Assembly: GCF_031460495.1 (NCBI RefSeq)
Contig: NZ_JAVKTS010000002.1
Coordinates: forward strand, 1 to 64,000
Direction: 5' to 3'
DNA: 64,000 nt
From: Tissierella sp.
GTDB lineage: Bacteria; Bacillota; Clostridia; Tissierellales; Tissierellaceae
Shown here: positions 17,985 through 27,421 of the stretch, piece by piece
How positions within the stretch are numbered: position 1 is the stretch's first letter
How the letters are laid out: every line of letters begins with the position of its first letter
Notes under the pieces: generated by a model
What the model saw: only the letters and a program-made list of their open reading frames with translations
Told to the model about the DNA's origin: nothing
The model's database searches: none
Translations under genes and position numbers: made by a program

Positions 17985-18305
17985 ATGATAGAACTAGATA
18001 AGGATAATTTTGAATCAGAGGTATTACAAGGAGAAGGATATATTTTAGTGGATTTTTGGGGACCTACTTGCGAACCTTGTAAAGCACTTATGCCACATGT
18101 TCATGAGTTTGAAAAGACTTATGGAGATAAAATCAAGTTTACATCTTTAGATATTACAAAAGCTAGAAGATTAGCTATTGGACAAAAAGTTATGGGACTA
18201 CCTGTATTGGCTATATATAAAGACGGAGAAAGAATTGATGCAGTAGTAGCTGATGAAGCGACAATAGAATCCGTTGAAGAATTGTTAAAGAAGTATTACG
18301 CTTAA
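17985..18305 (+). CDS. trxA: Glycine reductase-associated thioredoxin with CEPC active site
   Basis: A 106-residue thioredoxin-fold protein. The active site is GPTCEPCKAL (C29, C32), replacing the usual W-C-G-P-C; Trp is absent directly before the first cysteine. The cis-proline region MGLPVLAIYKDGE is present. In amino-acid-fermenting clostridia such variant thioredoxins supply electrons to the selenoprotein PA/PB complex of glycine reductase. The altered dipeptide should change the redox potential. The gene lies between trxB and grdE and has a GGAGG ribosome site. Confidence 0.92.
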   Translation: MIELDKDNFESEVLQGEGYILVDFWGPTCEPCKALMPHVHEFEKTYGDKIKFTSLDITKARRLAIGQKVMGLPVLAIYKDGERIDAVVADEATIESVEELLKKYYA

Positions 18306-18320
18306 TTAACCCAGTTTTTG

Positions 18321-18343
18321 ATTCTGGGCCTAGTGCCCAGAAT
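18321..18343 (+). repeat. Perfect inverted repeat between trxA and grdE
   Basis: ATTCTGGGC / GCCCAGAAT with a 5-nt loop, 15 nt after the trxA stop. No T run follows, so an mRNA processing or stability hairpin is more likely than a terminator. Confidence 0.7.
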
Positions 18344-18386
18344 TGAGATATATAGATACTTGCTAAAAAAAAGAGGAGGTGAATTT

Positions 18387-19673
18387 ATGCGTCTGGAATT
18401 AGGCCATGTGCTAATTAAAGATGTTCAATTTGGTGCTGAAACCAAAATTGAAAATGGTGTATTAACTGTTAATAAACAAGAATTAATCGACTTAATAAGA
18501 GAAGATGAACACCTTGCATCAGTAGACGTTGAAATCGCAAAACCTGGTGAAAGTATTAGAATTACACCTGTTAAGGACGTTGTAGAACCAAGAGTTAAGG
18601 TTGAAGGTCCAGGGGGAGTTTTCCCAGGAATTTTATCAAAGGTTGATGTTGTAGGTTCAGGAAAAACTAATGTTTTAAAAGGTTGTGCAGTTATGACAAC
18701 TGGTAAAATAGTAGGTTTCCAAGAGGGTATTGTTGATATGACAGGACCTGGAGCTGAGTTTACTCCGTTCTCAAAGACAATAAACCTAGTAATGAAATGT
18801 GAACCTGTTGAAGGATTAAAACAACATGATCACGAAAGAGCAGTAAGATTTGCAGGATTTAAAGCTGCTGCATACCTTGCAGAAACTGCAAAATCATTAA
18901 CACCTGATACAGTGGAAGTATATGAGACAGACACATTATTAGAAGGAATTAAGAAATATCCTAATCTTCCAAAGGTAGGATATGTTCAAATGCTTCAAAC
19001 TCAAGGATTACTTCATGACACTTATGTTTATGGAGTAGACGCTAAGCAAATTGTACCAACTATAATGTATCCAACTGAAATCATGGATGGTGCTATTGTA
19101 AGTGGTAACTGTGTATCAGCTTGTGATAAAAACACAACTTATCATCAAATGAATAACCCAGTAATTCATGATCTTTTAGCAGCTCATGGTAAAACTGTTA
19201 ACTTTGTTGGAGTTATCATTACAAACGAAAACGTTTACCTTGCAGATAAAGAAAGATCATCAAACTGGACAGCTAAACTTGCTGAATACCTTGAGCTTGA
19301 CGGTGTTATAATTTCACAAGAAGGTTTTGGTAACCCAGATACCGACCTTATTATGAATACTAAAAAAATCGAAGCAAAAGGTATAAAAACAGTAATAATT
19401 ACTGATGAATATGCTGGACGTGATGGCGCGAGTCAATCCCTAGCAGATGCTGATGCTTCAGCTAATGCAGTAGTTACAGGTGGAAACGCAAATGAAATAA
19501 TCGTATTACCACCTATGGATAGAATAATTGGAACTTTGGATTATGTTGATATAATAGCTGGTGGTTTTGACGGAAGCTTACAAGCTGACGGAACTATCAC
19601 TGTAGAAATTCAAGCTATTACAGGAGCAACAAATGAAGTAGGTTTCAATAAAATGTCCGCAAGAGGATTCTAG
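18387..19673 (+). CDS. grdE: Glycine reductase component B, proprotein of the alpha/beta subunits
   Basis: A 428-residue proprotein of the substrate-binding component of glycine reductase. Cleavage before Cys242 in [10 protein letters not shown] produces two subunits, one carrying an N-terminal pyruvoyl-type carbonyl that forms a Schiff base with glycine. Position 242 agrees with characterised GrdE proteins. The start is the ATG behind AGAGGAGGTGAATTT; an upstream in-frame TTG at 18318 would add 23 unlikely residues and cross the inverted repeat. grdA follows 59 nt downstream. Confidence 0.95.
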   Translation: MRLELGHVLIKDVQFGAETKIENGVLTVNKQELIDLIREDEHLASVDVEIAKPGESIRITPVKDVVEPRVKVEGPGGVFPGILSKVDVVGSGKTNVLKGCAVMTTGKIVGFQEGIVDMTGPGAEFTPFSKTINLVMKCEPVEGLKQHDHERAVRFAGFKAAAYLAETAKSLTPDTVEVYETDTLLEGIKKYPNLPKVGYVQMLQTQGLLHDTYVYGVDAKQIVPTIMYPTEIMDGAIVSGNCVSACDKNTTYHQMNNPVIHDLLAAHGKTVNFVGVIITNENVYLADKERSSNWTAKLAEYLELDGVIISQEGFGNPDTDLIMNTKKIEAKGIKTVIITDEYAGRDGASQSLADADASANAVVTGGNANEIIVLPPMDRIIGTLDYVDIIAGGFDGSLQADGTITVEIQAITGATNEVGFNKMSARGF

Positions 19674-19732
19674 TAGGATATATATGTAGGAAAAATAATA
19701 GTTATTACAAAATAAAGAAAGGAAGTGGCAAG

Positions 19733-20206
19733 ATGTCAATTTTTAACGAAAGTACAAAAGTTATTATTATTGGCGATAGAGATGGTATACCAGGACCAGC
19801 TATGGAAGAATGTGTAAAGACCACTCCTGCAGAAGTAGTGTTTTCATCTACTGAATGTTTCGTCTGAACGGCTGCAGGTGCAATGGACTTAGAAAATCAA
19901 AAGAGGGTTAAAGACTTAACTGAAAAATACGGAGCAGAAAACATGCTTGTATTAATCGGTGGAGCTGAAGCTGAAGCAGCAGGATTAGCAGCTGAAACAG
20001 TAACAGCAGGTGACCCTACATTTGCAGGTCCATTAGCAGGAGTCTCGTTGGGACTTAAAGTTTATCATGCAGTAGAACCAGATTTCAAAGAATCAGTTGA
20101 TTCAGATGTATACGATGAGCAAATTGGTATGATGGAAATGGTTCTTGAAGTTGATGAAATAGTTGAAGAAGTAAAGGGTATAAGAGAAGAATTCAGCAAA
20201 TTTTAA
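19733..20206 (+). CDS. grdA: Glycine reductase selenoprotein A (UGA read as selenocysteine)
   Basis: A 157-residue selenoprotein if TGA at 19865-19867 is read as selenocysteine (codon 45). The local sequence is the hallmark [12 protein letters not shown], and the frame is open before and after the TGA. GrdA takes the carboxymethyl group from component B as a Se-carboxymethyl intermediate and passes it to component C. The start ATG follows GGAAGTGG. Ordinary gene finders would split it and keep only 19883-20206. Sec insertion requires SelA, SelB, SelC and SelD, none of which is in the window. Confidence 0.96.
19868..19890 (+). promoter_or_regulatory. Candidate bacterial SECIS element in grdA
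   Basis: Directly after the UGA, TGC/GCA can pair around an AGGT loop within GGCTGCAGGTGCAATGG. The apical GGTGCAA is shared with the region after the grdB UGA. The stem is short, so this is a tentative structure. Confidence 0.4.
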
Positions 20207-20252
20207 TTAAACATAAAATCCCGATACGAAATATATGAGAGGAGGGGAACAA

Positions 20253-21569
20253 ATGGGGAAAATTAAAGTAGTACATTATATAAATCAATTCTTTGCTGGA
20301 ATTGGTGGAGAAGAAATGGCTGACCATAGACCAGAAGTTAGAGAAGGAGCAATGGGACCTGGTTTGGCTCTTCAAGCAGGATTCAAAGATGAAGCAGAAA
20401 TAGTTGCTACAGTTATATGTGGTGATGGATATTTTGGTGAAAACTTAGAAGCTGCTGAAAAAGAAGTTCTTGAATTAATTAAACAATATAACCCAGACTT
20501 AGTAGTAGCAGGACCAGCATTTAATGCAGGTAGATATGGTGTTGCAGCAGGTACAGTTACTGAAGCTGTACAAAACAAATTAGGTATCCCAGCAGTAACT
20601 GGTATGTATGTTGAAAACCCAGGTGCTGATATGTTCAAAAAGGCAGTTTATGTTGTTTCTACTAAAAACTCAGCTGCTGGTATGAGAGATGCAGTTAAAA
20701 ATTTAGTGCCATTAGCACTTAAGATAGCTAAAGGCGAGGAAATCGGTTCTCCAGAAGAAGAAGGATATTTACCAAGAGGAATTAGAAAGAATTATTTCAC
20801 TGATAAGAGAGGTTCTGAAAGAGCAGTTGATATGCTTGTAAAGAAACTTGCTGGTGAAGAATTTGAAACTGAATTCCCAATGCCAAACTTCGATAGAGTA
20901 GATCCTAACCCAGCTGTATTAGATTTATCTAAGGCTACAATTGCTATAGTAACATCAGGCGGTATTGTACCCCATGGCAACCCAGATCGTATTGAATCAT
21001 CATCCGCTCAAAAATATGGTAAATATGATATTGACGGTGTAGATGATTTAAAAGAAGGAGAATGGGAAACTGCACATGGTGGTCATGACCCAGTATATGC
21101 AAACATAGATGCAGATAGAGTTATTCCAGTTGATGTATTACGCGACATGGAAAAAGAAGGTAAAATTGGAAAACTACACAGATATTATTATTCAACAGTA
21201 GGTAATGGTACAGCTGTAGCAAGTTCCAAAAAATTCTCTGAAGAATTCAGTGCAGAAATGAAGAGAGACGGCGTAGACGCAGTTATCTTAACTTCTACCT
21301 GAGGCACTTGTACACGTTGCGGTGCAACAATGGTTAAAGAAGTTGAACGTGCTGGCATTCCAGTAGTTCATATATGTACTGTAGTTCCAATATCATTAAC
21401 AGTAGGAGCTAATAGAATAGTTCCAGCAATAGCTATCCCTCATCCATTAGGAAATCCAGCATTGGATCCTAAGGAAGAAAAAGCTTTAAGAAGAAAAATA
21501 GTTGAAAGAGCATTAGAAGCTTTAACAACTGAAGTAACTGAACAAACTGTATTTGATGTAAAAAAATAA
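20253..21569 (+). CDS. grdB: Glycine reductase component B gamma subunit, selenoprotein (UGA read as selenocysteine)
   Basis: A 438-residue selenoprotein with in-frame TGA at 21300-21302 as codon 350, in the conserved context TSTUGTCTRCGATMVKE. The N-terminus IKVVHYINQFFAGIGGEE is typical of GrdB. Together with the GrdE-derived subunits it forms component B, which activates glycine; the selenocysteine attacks the Schiff-base intermediate. The start is the ATG after GAGGAGGGG, 18 nt downstream of another in-frame ATG. Substrate could formally be sarcosine or betaine in paralogues, but linkage to one grdE and grdCD supports glycine. Confidence 0.95.
21303..21331 (+). promoter_or_regulatory. Candidate bacterial SECIS element in grdB
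   Basis: A hairpin GTTGC-GGT-GCAAC lies 13 nt after the UGA. It has a perfect 5-bp stem and a GGT loop, which suits SelB recognition. The sequence GGTGCAA also occurs after the grdA UGA. Confidence 0.5.
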
Positions 21570-21582
21570 TTAATATATAATA

Positions 21583-21617
21583 TAAAAGGGTGATTTTATC
21601 ACCCTTTTATAAAAAAA
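21583..21617 (+). terminator. Internal hairpin with T tail between grdB and grdC
   Basis: AAAAGGGTGA / TCACCCTTTT with a 5-nt loop, followed by TA and then A-rich sequence rather than a pure T run. It probably acts as a partial terminator or 3' stabiliser separating grdB from grdCD. Confidence 0.65.
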
Positions 21618-21649
21618 CGGTACATACCAAAATTTATGGAGGTGGACAT

Positions 21650-23188
21650 ATGAATTATTCAGTAGTAAAAGGAACATCTTATGTATTGGTGCATGCGCCA
21701 GATATGATTATTCAAAATGGTACAACTCAGACAACGGAAAGATACTTACATCCAGACTCTGAGTATTTAAAAGAGTTACCAAAGTATATACGTAGCTTTG
21801 AAGCAGCAGTTAATTATCTTCCAAATCAAGTATATATTGGAAATCATAAGCCAGATGAATTAAAATTAGTTGAGCAACCATGGTTCGATAAAGATGTAGC
21901 TGATGCTAAAAGAGATGGTAAATTTGGTGAAATAATGCCACAAGATGAATTTTATGGACTAATTAAGATTGTAGACGTATTTGATCTTGTACTTCTTTCA
22001 AAGGAGTTTTCAGCAGAAATTAAGCCAAAACTAGAAAAACATCCATTAATTAAGGATGAATTTGTAGCTAAACTAAAAGAAGGTCACGATATAGCTGATA
22101 TCGAAAAGTTTGTAAATGAGCAGGATGCAGAGGGACTTTACAATGGTGGTAAATTAGTTGGATGTGTAAAGAGAGCTCATGATGTAGACGTTAATTTAAA
22201 TGCACATGTAATACTTGAAAACCTTGTATCAAAGGCTTCTGGTGTATTAGCCGCTTGGCACTTATTAGCTAAAAACAATCTACAACCTGAAGAGGTAGAG
22301 TATGTAATTGAGTGTTCAGAAGAAGCTTGTGGAGATATGAACCAAAGAGGTGGCGGAAACTTTGCAAAGGCAATAGCTGAAATGGCTGGTCTAACAAATG
22401 CTACTGGTTCTGACTTAAGAGGATTCTGTGCTGCACCAGCTCATGCTTTAATATCAGCTGCTTCACTAGTTCAATCAGGTACTTTCAAGAAAGTAATGAT
22501 AGTATCAGGTGGATCAACAGCTAAGTTAGGTATGAATGGAAAAGACCATGTTAAAAAAGACATGCCTGTTTTAGAAGATGTAGTAGGAGGATTTGCAGTA
22601 ATTGTTACAGAAAACGATGGTATTAATCCGATTTTTAGAAATGATTTAGTAGGAAGACATACAGTAGGTACTGGTTCATCACCACAAGCAGTAGTTACTT
22701 CATTGGTTACAGTGCCTCTTGATAAAGCAGGATTAAAAGTTACAGATATAGATAAATACTCAGTAGAAATGCAAAACCCAGATATTACAAAGCCAGCAGG
22801 AGCTGGAGATGTTCCAACAGCAAACTACAAGATGATAGCAGCAATAGGAGTTAAGAGAGGGGAACTTGAAAAAACAGCTATAAATGATTTTATTCAAAAT
22901 CATGGTATGGAAGGCTGGGCACCAACTCAAGGACATATTCCTTCAGGAATTCCATTTATTGGATTTGCTAGAGAAGAAATGTTAGCAGGAACTATGAATA
23001 GAACAATGGTAGTAGGAAAAGGATCTTTATTCTTAGGTAGAATGACTAATCTATTTGATGGTGCTTCAATAGTTATAGAAAAAAATCCTGGAAAAGTAGA
23101 TTCAAATAAAGGTGTATCCGAAGAAGAAATCAGAGGTTTTGTGGCAGAAGCTATGAGAGATTTCGCTGCTCATCTACTAAAGGATTAG
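21650..23188 (+). CDS. grdC: Glycine reductase component C, beta subunit
   Basis: A 512-residue protein. It resembles beta-ketoacyl synthase III-like enzymes: the conserved cysteine region is IECSEEACGD, with AHALISAASLVQSG and NHGMEGWAPTQGH downstream. With GrdD it forms component C, which converts the Se-carboxymethyl group on GrdA into acetyl phosphate, giving ATP by substrate-level phosphorylation. The start ATG follows GGAGGTGGACAT; the frame stays open upstream to 21590 through the intergenic hairpin, which I consider non-coding. Confidence 0.94.
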   Translation: MNYSVVKGTSYVLVHAPDMIIQNGTTQTTERYLHPDSEYLKELPKYIRSFEAAVNYLPNQVYIGNHKPDELKLVEQPWFDKDVADAKRDGKFGEIMPQDEFYGLIKIVDVFDLVLLSKEFSAEIKPKLEKHPLIKDEFVAKLKEGHDIADIEKFVNEQDAEGLYNGGKLVGCVKRAHDVDVNLNAHVILENLVSKASGVLAAWHLLAKNNLQPEEVEYVIECSEEACGDMNQRGGGNFAKAIAEMAGLTNATGSDLRGFCAAPAHALISAASLVQSGTFKKVMIVSGGSTAKLGMNGKDHVKKDMPVLEDVVGGFAVIVTENDGINPIFRNDLVGRHTVGTGSSPQAVVTSLVTVPLDKAGLKVTDIDKYSVEMQNPDITKPAGAGDVPTANYKMIAAIGVKRGELEKTAINDFIQNHGMEGWAPTQGHIPSGIPFIGFAREEMLAGTMNRTMVVGKGSLFLGRMTNLFDGASIVIEKNPGKVDSNKGVSEEEIRGFVAEAMRDFAAHLLKD

Positions 23189-23198
23189 AGGTGATATT

Positions 23199-24386
23199 AT
23201 GGTAGAGAATAACATAAAGGGTATGATAGGAAAGGTATTTAATGATATTGCAGATGCTATGCAAACTGGCCAATTTGGTGGTAGGGTTAGAGTTGGAGTA
23301 ACTGTAGCTGGATCTGAGCTAGGTATTGATAATATCGTGAAAGGAGCAGAACTTGCTCAAGCAAGAGACAATAGTATAGAAGTAGTTTTAATTGGACCAA
23401 AAGTAACTTCAACTCTAACTCAATATAATGTTGAAGGTGAAGATGCACAACATAAAAAGATGGAAGAGCTACTTGATAGCGGTGAAATAGGTGCTTGTGT
23501 TACTATGCATTACAATTTTCCTATAGGTGTTTCCACTGTAGGTAGAGTTGTAACTCCAGGTCATGGAAAAGAAATGTTCTTAGCTACGACTACTGGGACA
23601 TCTTCTCCTCATAGAGTAGAAGGTATGGTTAAAAATGGTATCTACGGTATTATAGCCGCTAAGGCTATGGGTGTTTCTAATCCAACAGTAGGTATATTAA
23701 ATTTAGACGGTGCTAGACAAGTTGAAAGAGCATTTAAAGAATTAGCATCTAAGGGTTACCCAATTAATTTTACAGAATCAGGCAGAGCAGATGGTGGTAA
23801 TGTTATGAGAGGTAATGACCTTTTAACAGGTACTCCAGATGTAATGATTAATGATACTTTAACAGGAAATATTTTAATGAAAGTATTCTCCTCTTATACA
23901 ACAGGTGGATCCTATGAATCACAAGGATATGGATATGGACCTGGTATTGGAGAAGATTATAATAGAACAATCCTTATACTTTCCAGAGCATCTGGTACTC
24001 CAGTAGTTGCAAATGCCCTTGGATATGCAGCTTCTTTAGTTAGAGGAAATGTAGCTGAAATTGCAAAGCAAGAATTTGGGTTAGCGAATAAAGCAGGTCT
24101 TAAAGATATCTTAGCAGGACTTACAAAGGATACAAAAAAAGCAGAATCAAAAGAAGAAAAAACTGTAGTTGCACCAGAAAAAGAAACTGTAACTGGTACA
24201 ATAAATGGCATAGATATTATGGAATTAGAAGAGGCTGTAGAATCTCTATGGAAAGCAGGTATATACGCTGAATCCGGAATGGGATGTACAGGACCTATAG
24301 TAATGGTAAACGAAGCAAAGTTAAATGAAGCAATTAAAGCATTAGCAAAAGCTGGATATGATGTAGGAGAAGCTGATCCTTGCTAA
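23199..24386 (+). CDS. grdD: Glycine reductase component C, alpha subunit
   Basis: A 395-residue subunit with a PlsX/phosphotransacetylase-like layout, including GVTVAGSELG, HYNFPIGVSTVGRV, GDVMINDTLTGN-type sequence and VVANALGYAA. The C-terminal tail ESGMGCTGPIVMV holds the conserved cysteine implicated in acetyl phosphate formation. It starts 10 nt after grdC with an adjacent AGAGGTG. It is the last gene of the operon, ending at a strong terminator. Confidence 0.93.
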   Translation: MVENNIKGMIGKVFNDIADAMQTGQFGGRVRVGVTVAGSELGIDNIVKGAELAQARDNSIEVVLIGPKVTSTLTQYNVEGEDAQHKKMEELLDSGEIGACVTMHYNFPIGVSTVGRVVTPGHGKEMFLATTTGTSSPHRVEGMVKNGIYGIIAAKAMGVSNPTVGILNLDGARQVERAFKELASKGYPINFTESGRADGGNVMRGNDLLTGTPDVMINDTLTGNILMKVFSSYTTGGSYESQGYGYGPGIGEDYNRTILILSRASGTPVVANALGYAASLVRGNVAEIAKQEFGLANKAGLKDILAGLTKDTKKAESKEEKTVVAPEKETVTGTINGIDIMELEEAVESLWKAGIYAESGMGCTGPIVMVNEAKLNEAIKALAKAGYDVGEADPC

Positions 24387-24392
24387 ATAATT

Positions 24393-24418
24393 ACTCCAAG
24401 GAAACTTGGAGTTTTTTA
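24393..24418 (+). terminator. Terminator of the glycine reductase operon
   Basis: ACTCCAAG / CTTGGAGT with a GAAA tetraloop and six T. Confidence 0.95.
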
Positions 24419-24571
24419 TTAGCACATATAGTAAAATTCCTTTGTGTAATTTATACAAAGATTTTTAGCAGTCGAAAATCTATTATTCAATATAATAGTT
24501 GTAATTTTTTTAGGTAAGAGTTATAATTAAGTCAAAGACGCTAGTCAAATGAATTATTAGGGGGGCATAAA

Positions 24572-25714
24572 ATGAAAAAGGTATTAGTCATTACTTTAGC
24601 AATTATGTTAGTAGCTATGAGTTTAGTAGGGTGTTCAGGAGGGGCAGCACTTAATGGTCCAGATATTACATTAATTACAGACAAAGGGAACATAGATGAT
24701 AAGTCATTTAACCAGGGTTCCTGGGAGGGTGTAGTAGAATTTGCTAAGAAAGAAAAGATACCACATACTTACATCAAACCTGAAGAGGCTTCAGATGATG
24801 GATATCTAGCAGCTATTGATCTTGCAGTAGAAGGCGGGGCTAAGGTAATAGTAACACCAGGATTTTTATTTGAAGTTGCAGTTTACCAAGCACAAACAAA
24901 ATACCCAGAAGTTAAGTTTATTCTTCTAGATGGTACACCACATACTGCTGATTATTCAGATTTCCTAACCAAAGAAAATGTTGCATCTATATTATATGCT
25001 GAAGAAGAATCAGGATATCTTGCAGGATATGCTGCAGTTATGGATGGATTGACTAACCTTGGATTCATGGGCGGTATGGCTGTTCCTGCTGTTCAAGCAT
25101 TTGGTTACGGATATCTTCAAGGAGCAGAAGATGCAGCTAAGGAGTTAGGGCTTGCAGATGGAGCAATAAAGACTACTTACCATTATACTGGTAACTTCGA
25201 CGAAACTGATACAAATAAAGCAACTGCAAAAACAATGTATCAAGAAGGCGTAGAAGCAATATTTGCATGTGGTGGTTCAGTTGGTAAGTCAGTAATGTCA
25301 GCAGCTAGTGAAGAAGAAGCGAAAGTTATTGGTGTTGACGTAGACCAAAGATATGACAGTGAAACTGTAATGACTTCTGCTACAAAGGGTCTTGCAGCTT
25401 CTGTAATAGCTGTACTTGAATCTATTTACAAAACTAATAGCTGGGATACTTATGGTGCGAAAACAACATATTTCAACGCAGCTAATGATGGTGTTGGACT
25501 TCCAACTATAGTTATAGGAGACGACAAGGCAGATGCATTTGATAGATTTAATTCTTTTAACAAGGAAGCATATGAAGATGTATTTGCAAGACTTGCTAAT
25601 GGCAGCATTAAACCTATCAGAACAATAGATGTTGAAGATGCATCAGGCTATGCTACTGCAGAAGAGCTTGTAAATTCATTAAGTCTTACAAAAATTTCAG
25701 TTACAACAAGATAG
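24572..25714 (+). CDS. BMP family ABC transporter substrate-binding lipoprotein
   Basis: A 380-residue lipoprotein with signal peptide and lipobox LVGC (Cys21). Mature-domain landmarks of the basic membrane protein (Med/BmpA) family are DKGNIDDKSFNQGSWEGV and IFACGGSVGKSVMSAA, with VIGVDVDQRYDSETVMTSA near the C-terminus. Characterised members bind nucleosides. It is the first gene of a four-gene importer, separated from the ATPase by 159 nt that contain a hairpin, which would give excess binding protein relative to membrane components. The start ATG is behind AGGGGGG. Confidence 0.92.
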   Translation: MKKVLVITLAIMLVAMSLVGCSGGAALNGPDITLITDKGNIDDKSFNQGSWEGVVEFAKKEKIPHTYIKPEEASDDGYLAAIDLAVEGGAKVIVTPGFLFEVAVYQAQTKYPEVKFILLDGTPHTADYSDFLTKENVASILYAEEESGYLAGYAAVMDGLTNLGFMGGMAVPAVQAFGYGYLQGAEDAAKELGLADGAIKTTYHYTGNFDETDTNKATAKTMYQEGVEAIFACGGSVGKSVMSAASEEEAKVIGVDVDQRYDSETVMTSATKGLAASVIAVLESIYKTNSWDTYGAKTTYFNAANDGVGLPTIVIGDDKADAFDRFNSFNKEAYEDVFARLANGSIKPIRTIDVEDASGYATAEELVNSLSLTKISVTTR

Positions 25715-25773
25715 TTAGAGAAATTTAATTACCTGCAATATTGTTATAAACCTTATGCAAGTAAAAATAATAC

Positions 25774-25805
25774 AATGGGGGAAGGCTAAAACTTTCCTCC
25801 ATTTT
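25774..25805 (+). terminator. Intercistronic hairpin between binding protein and ATPase genes
   Basis: AATGGGGGAAG pairs with CTTTCCTCCATT (with G-U pairs) around a GCTAAAA loop, and a TTTT follows. It is probably a partial terminator or a 3' stabiliser. Confidence 0.6.
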
Positions 25806-25873
25806 CATACTGAAAAATTATATAAGTTTAGTTATTTGATGGGAAAAAATAAAAATAATAAGAAGAGGTTAAC

Positions 25874-27421
25874 GTGGAAAATTATATTGTTGAAATGCTT
25901 AATATTACGAAAGAATTTCCAGGTATTATTGCTAACGATGATATTACCTTAAAATTAAAAAAGGGAGAAATACACGCTCTACTAGGAGAAAACGGTGCAG
26001 GTAAATCCACCTTGATGAGTGTGCTCTTCGGACTTTATCAACCTGAAAAAGGGGAAATAAGGAAGAACGGAGAGTTGGTAAAGATCAACAATCCCAATGA
26101 TGCCAATGCATTGGGGATTGGAATGGTTCATCAGCACTTCAAACTAGTGGAGATCTTTACTGTCCTTGAAAATATTATTCTTGGTGTAGAACCCAATACA
26201 TTAGGCTTTCTTGAAAAAAAAGAAGCTAAGAAGAAGGTTATTGAACTAAGTGAGAGATATGGACTTAAAGTAAACCCAGATGCCCATATTGAAAATATAT
26301 CAGTAGGGATGCAACAAAGAGTTGAAATTTTAAAAATGCTATATAGGGATAATGAAATTTTGATTTTTGATGAGCCAACTGCTGTACTTACTCCACAGGA
26401 GATCAAAGAACTTTTACAGATTATGAAAGGATTTGCTAATGAAGGTAAATCAATTCTTTTCATTACCCACAAACTTAACGAAATCATGGATGTTGCAGAT
26501 AGATGTACAGTTCTACGCAAGGGTAAGTTTATAGGAACTGTAGATATCAAAGATTCATCTAAAGAAGAGCTTTCAAGGATGATGGTAGGTAGAGATATTA
26601 ATTTTAGTGTAGTCAAGGAAAAAATGCCTACTGGTGATGTAGTGCTTTCAGTAAATAATCTTACTGTTCCATCTAAAATTCACAAAAATAATGCAGTTAA
26701 AAATGTGTCTTTTCAAGTTAGAGCAGGTGAGATAGTATGCCTAGCAGGAATTGATGGCAATGGACAAACAGAATTTGTTAATGCACTAACGGGTCTAGAT
26801 AAAGTTGCTTCAGGTAATATTAGTTTATGTGGTAAGGATATAACCAAAGCACCAATTAGAAATCGTTCCATATTGGGTATGAGTCATATTCCGGAAGATA
26901 GGCACAAGCATGGGCTTGTTCTAGATTATAAATTAGAGGAAAATTTAGTACTTCAAAAATATTGGCAACCTGAATTTCAAAAAAACGGGTTTATTAAATT
27001 TGATGCAGTGAGAAAATATGCAGAAAATCTCATAGAAAAATATGACATTAGATCTGGTCAAGGACCAGTTACCATAGCAAGAAGTATGTCTGGTGGAAAT
27101 CAACAAAAGGCAATAATTGCAAGGGAAATTGATAAGGAACATGAATTGCTAGTGGCTGTACAACCAACAAGGGGTTTGGATGTAGGAGCTATAGAATATG
27201 TCCACAAACAACTTGTAGCAAGACGAGATGCAGGCAAAGCAGTATTATTAGTGTCTCTGGAATTAGACGAAGTAATGGATGTATCTGATCGTATTTTGGT
27301 AATATATGAAGGTGAAATCGTAGGGGAGCTTGATCCAAAGACAACTACTGTACAAGAACTTGGACTTTACATGTCAGGAGCAAAACGCGATACCATAAAG
27401 GAGATTAACGATGCAGGATAA
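25874..27421 (+). CDS. Nucleoside-type ABC transporter ATP-binding protein (tandem ABC domains)
   Basis: A 515-residue protein with two ABC domains. The first has Walker A GENGAGKST, signature VGMQQRVEILK and Walker B ILIFDEPTAVL. The second has a degenerate Walker A, GIDGNGQTE, with signature MSGGNQQKAIIAREI. This RbsA/NupA layout goes with BMP-type nucleoside importers. The start is GTG behind AGAAGAGG. Its 3' end overlaps the first permease gene by 11 nt, showing tight translational coupling. Confidence 0.92.
   Translation: MENYIVEMLNITKEFPGIIANDDITLKLKKGEIHALLGENGAGKSTLMSVLFGLYQPEKGEIRKNGELVKINNPNDANALGIGMVHQHFKLVEIFTVLENIILGVEPNTLGFLEKKEAKKKVIELSERYGLKVNPDAHIENISVGMQQRVEILKMLYRDNEILIFDEPTAVLTPQEIKELLQIMKGFANEGKSILFITHKLNEIMDVADRCTVLRKGKFIGTVDIKDSSKEELSRMMVGRDINFSVVKEKMPTGDVVLSVNNLTVPSKIHKNNAVKNVSFQVRAGEIVCLAGIDGNGQTEFVNALTGLDKVASGNISLCGKDITKAPIRNRSILGMSHIPEDRHKHGLVLDYKLEENLVLQKYWQPEFQKNGFIKFDAVRKYAENLIEKYDIRSGQGPVTIARSMSGGNQQKAIIAREIDKEHELLVAVQPTRGLDVGAIEYVHKQLVARRDAGKAVLLVSLELDEVMDVSDRILVIYEGEIVGELDPKTTTVQELGLYMSGAKRDTIKEINDAG

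Noticed and set aside
18318-18386. TTG-started extension of GrdE
   Set aside because: It covers the inverted repeat and lacks family sequence; the ATG at 18387 has a perfect ribosome site and puts the processing Cys at 242.
19865-19867. In-frame TGA in grdA read as a nonsense mutation
   Set aside because: The codon lies in the invariant [12 protein letters not shown] context, and the frame continues with normal GrdA sequence.
21300-21302. In-frame TGA in grdB read as a gene break
   Set aside because: The STUGTCTRCGAT context is the known Sec site of GrdB, and the downstream frame is intact.
25755-25952. 65-codon open frame between the BMP lipoprotein and the ATPase
   Set aside because: It overlaps the intercistronic hairpin and the start of the ATPase gene in another frame, and its sequence has no protein-like pattern.
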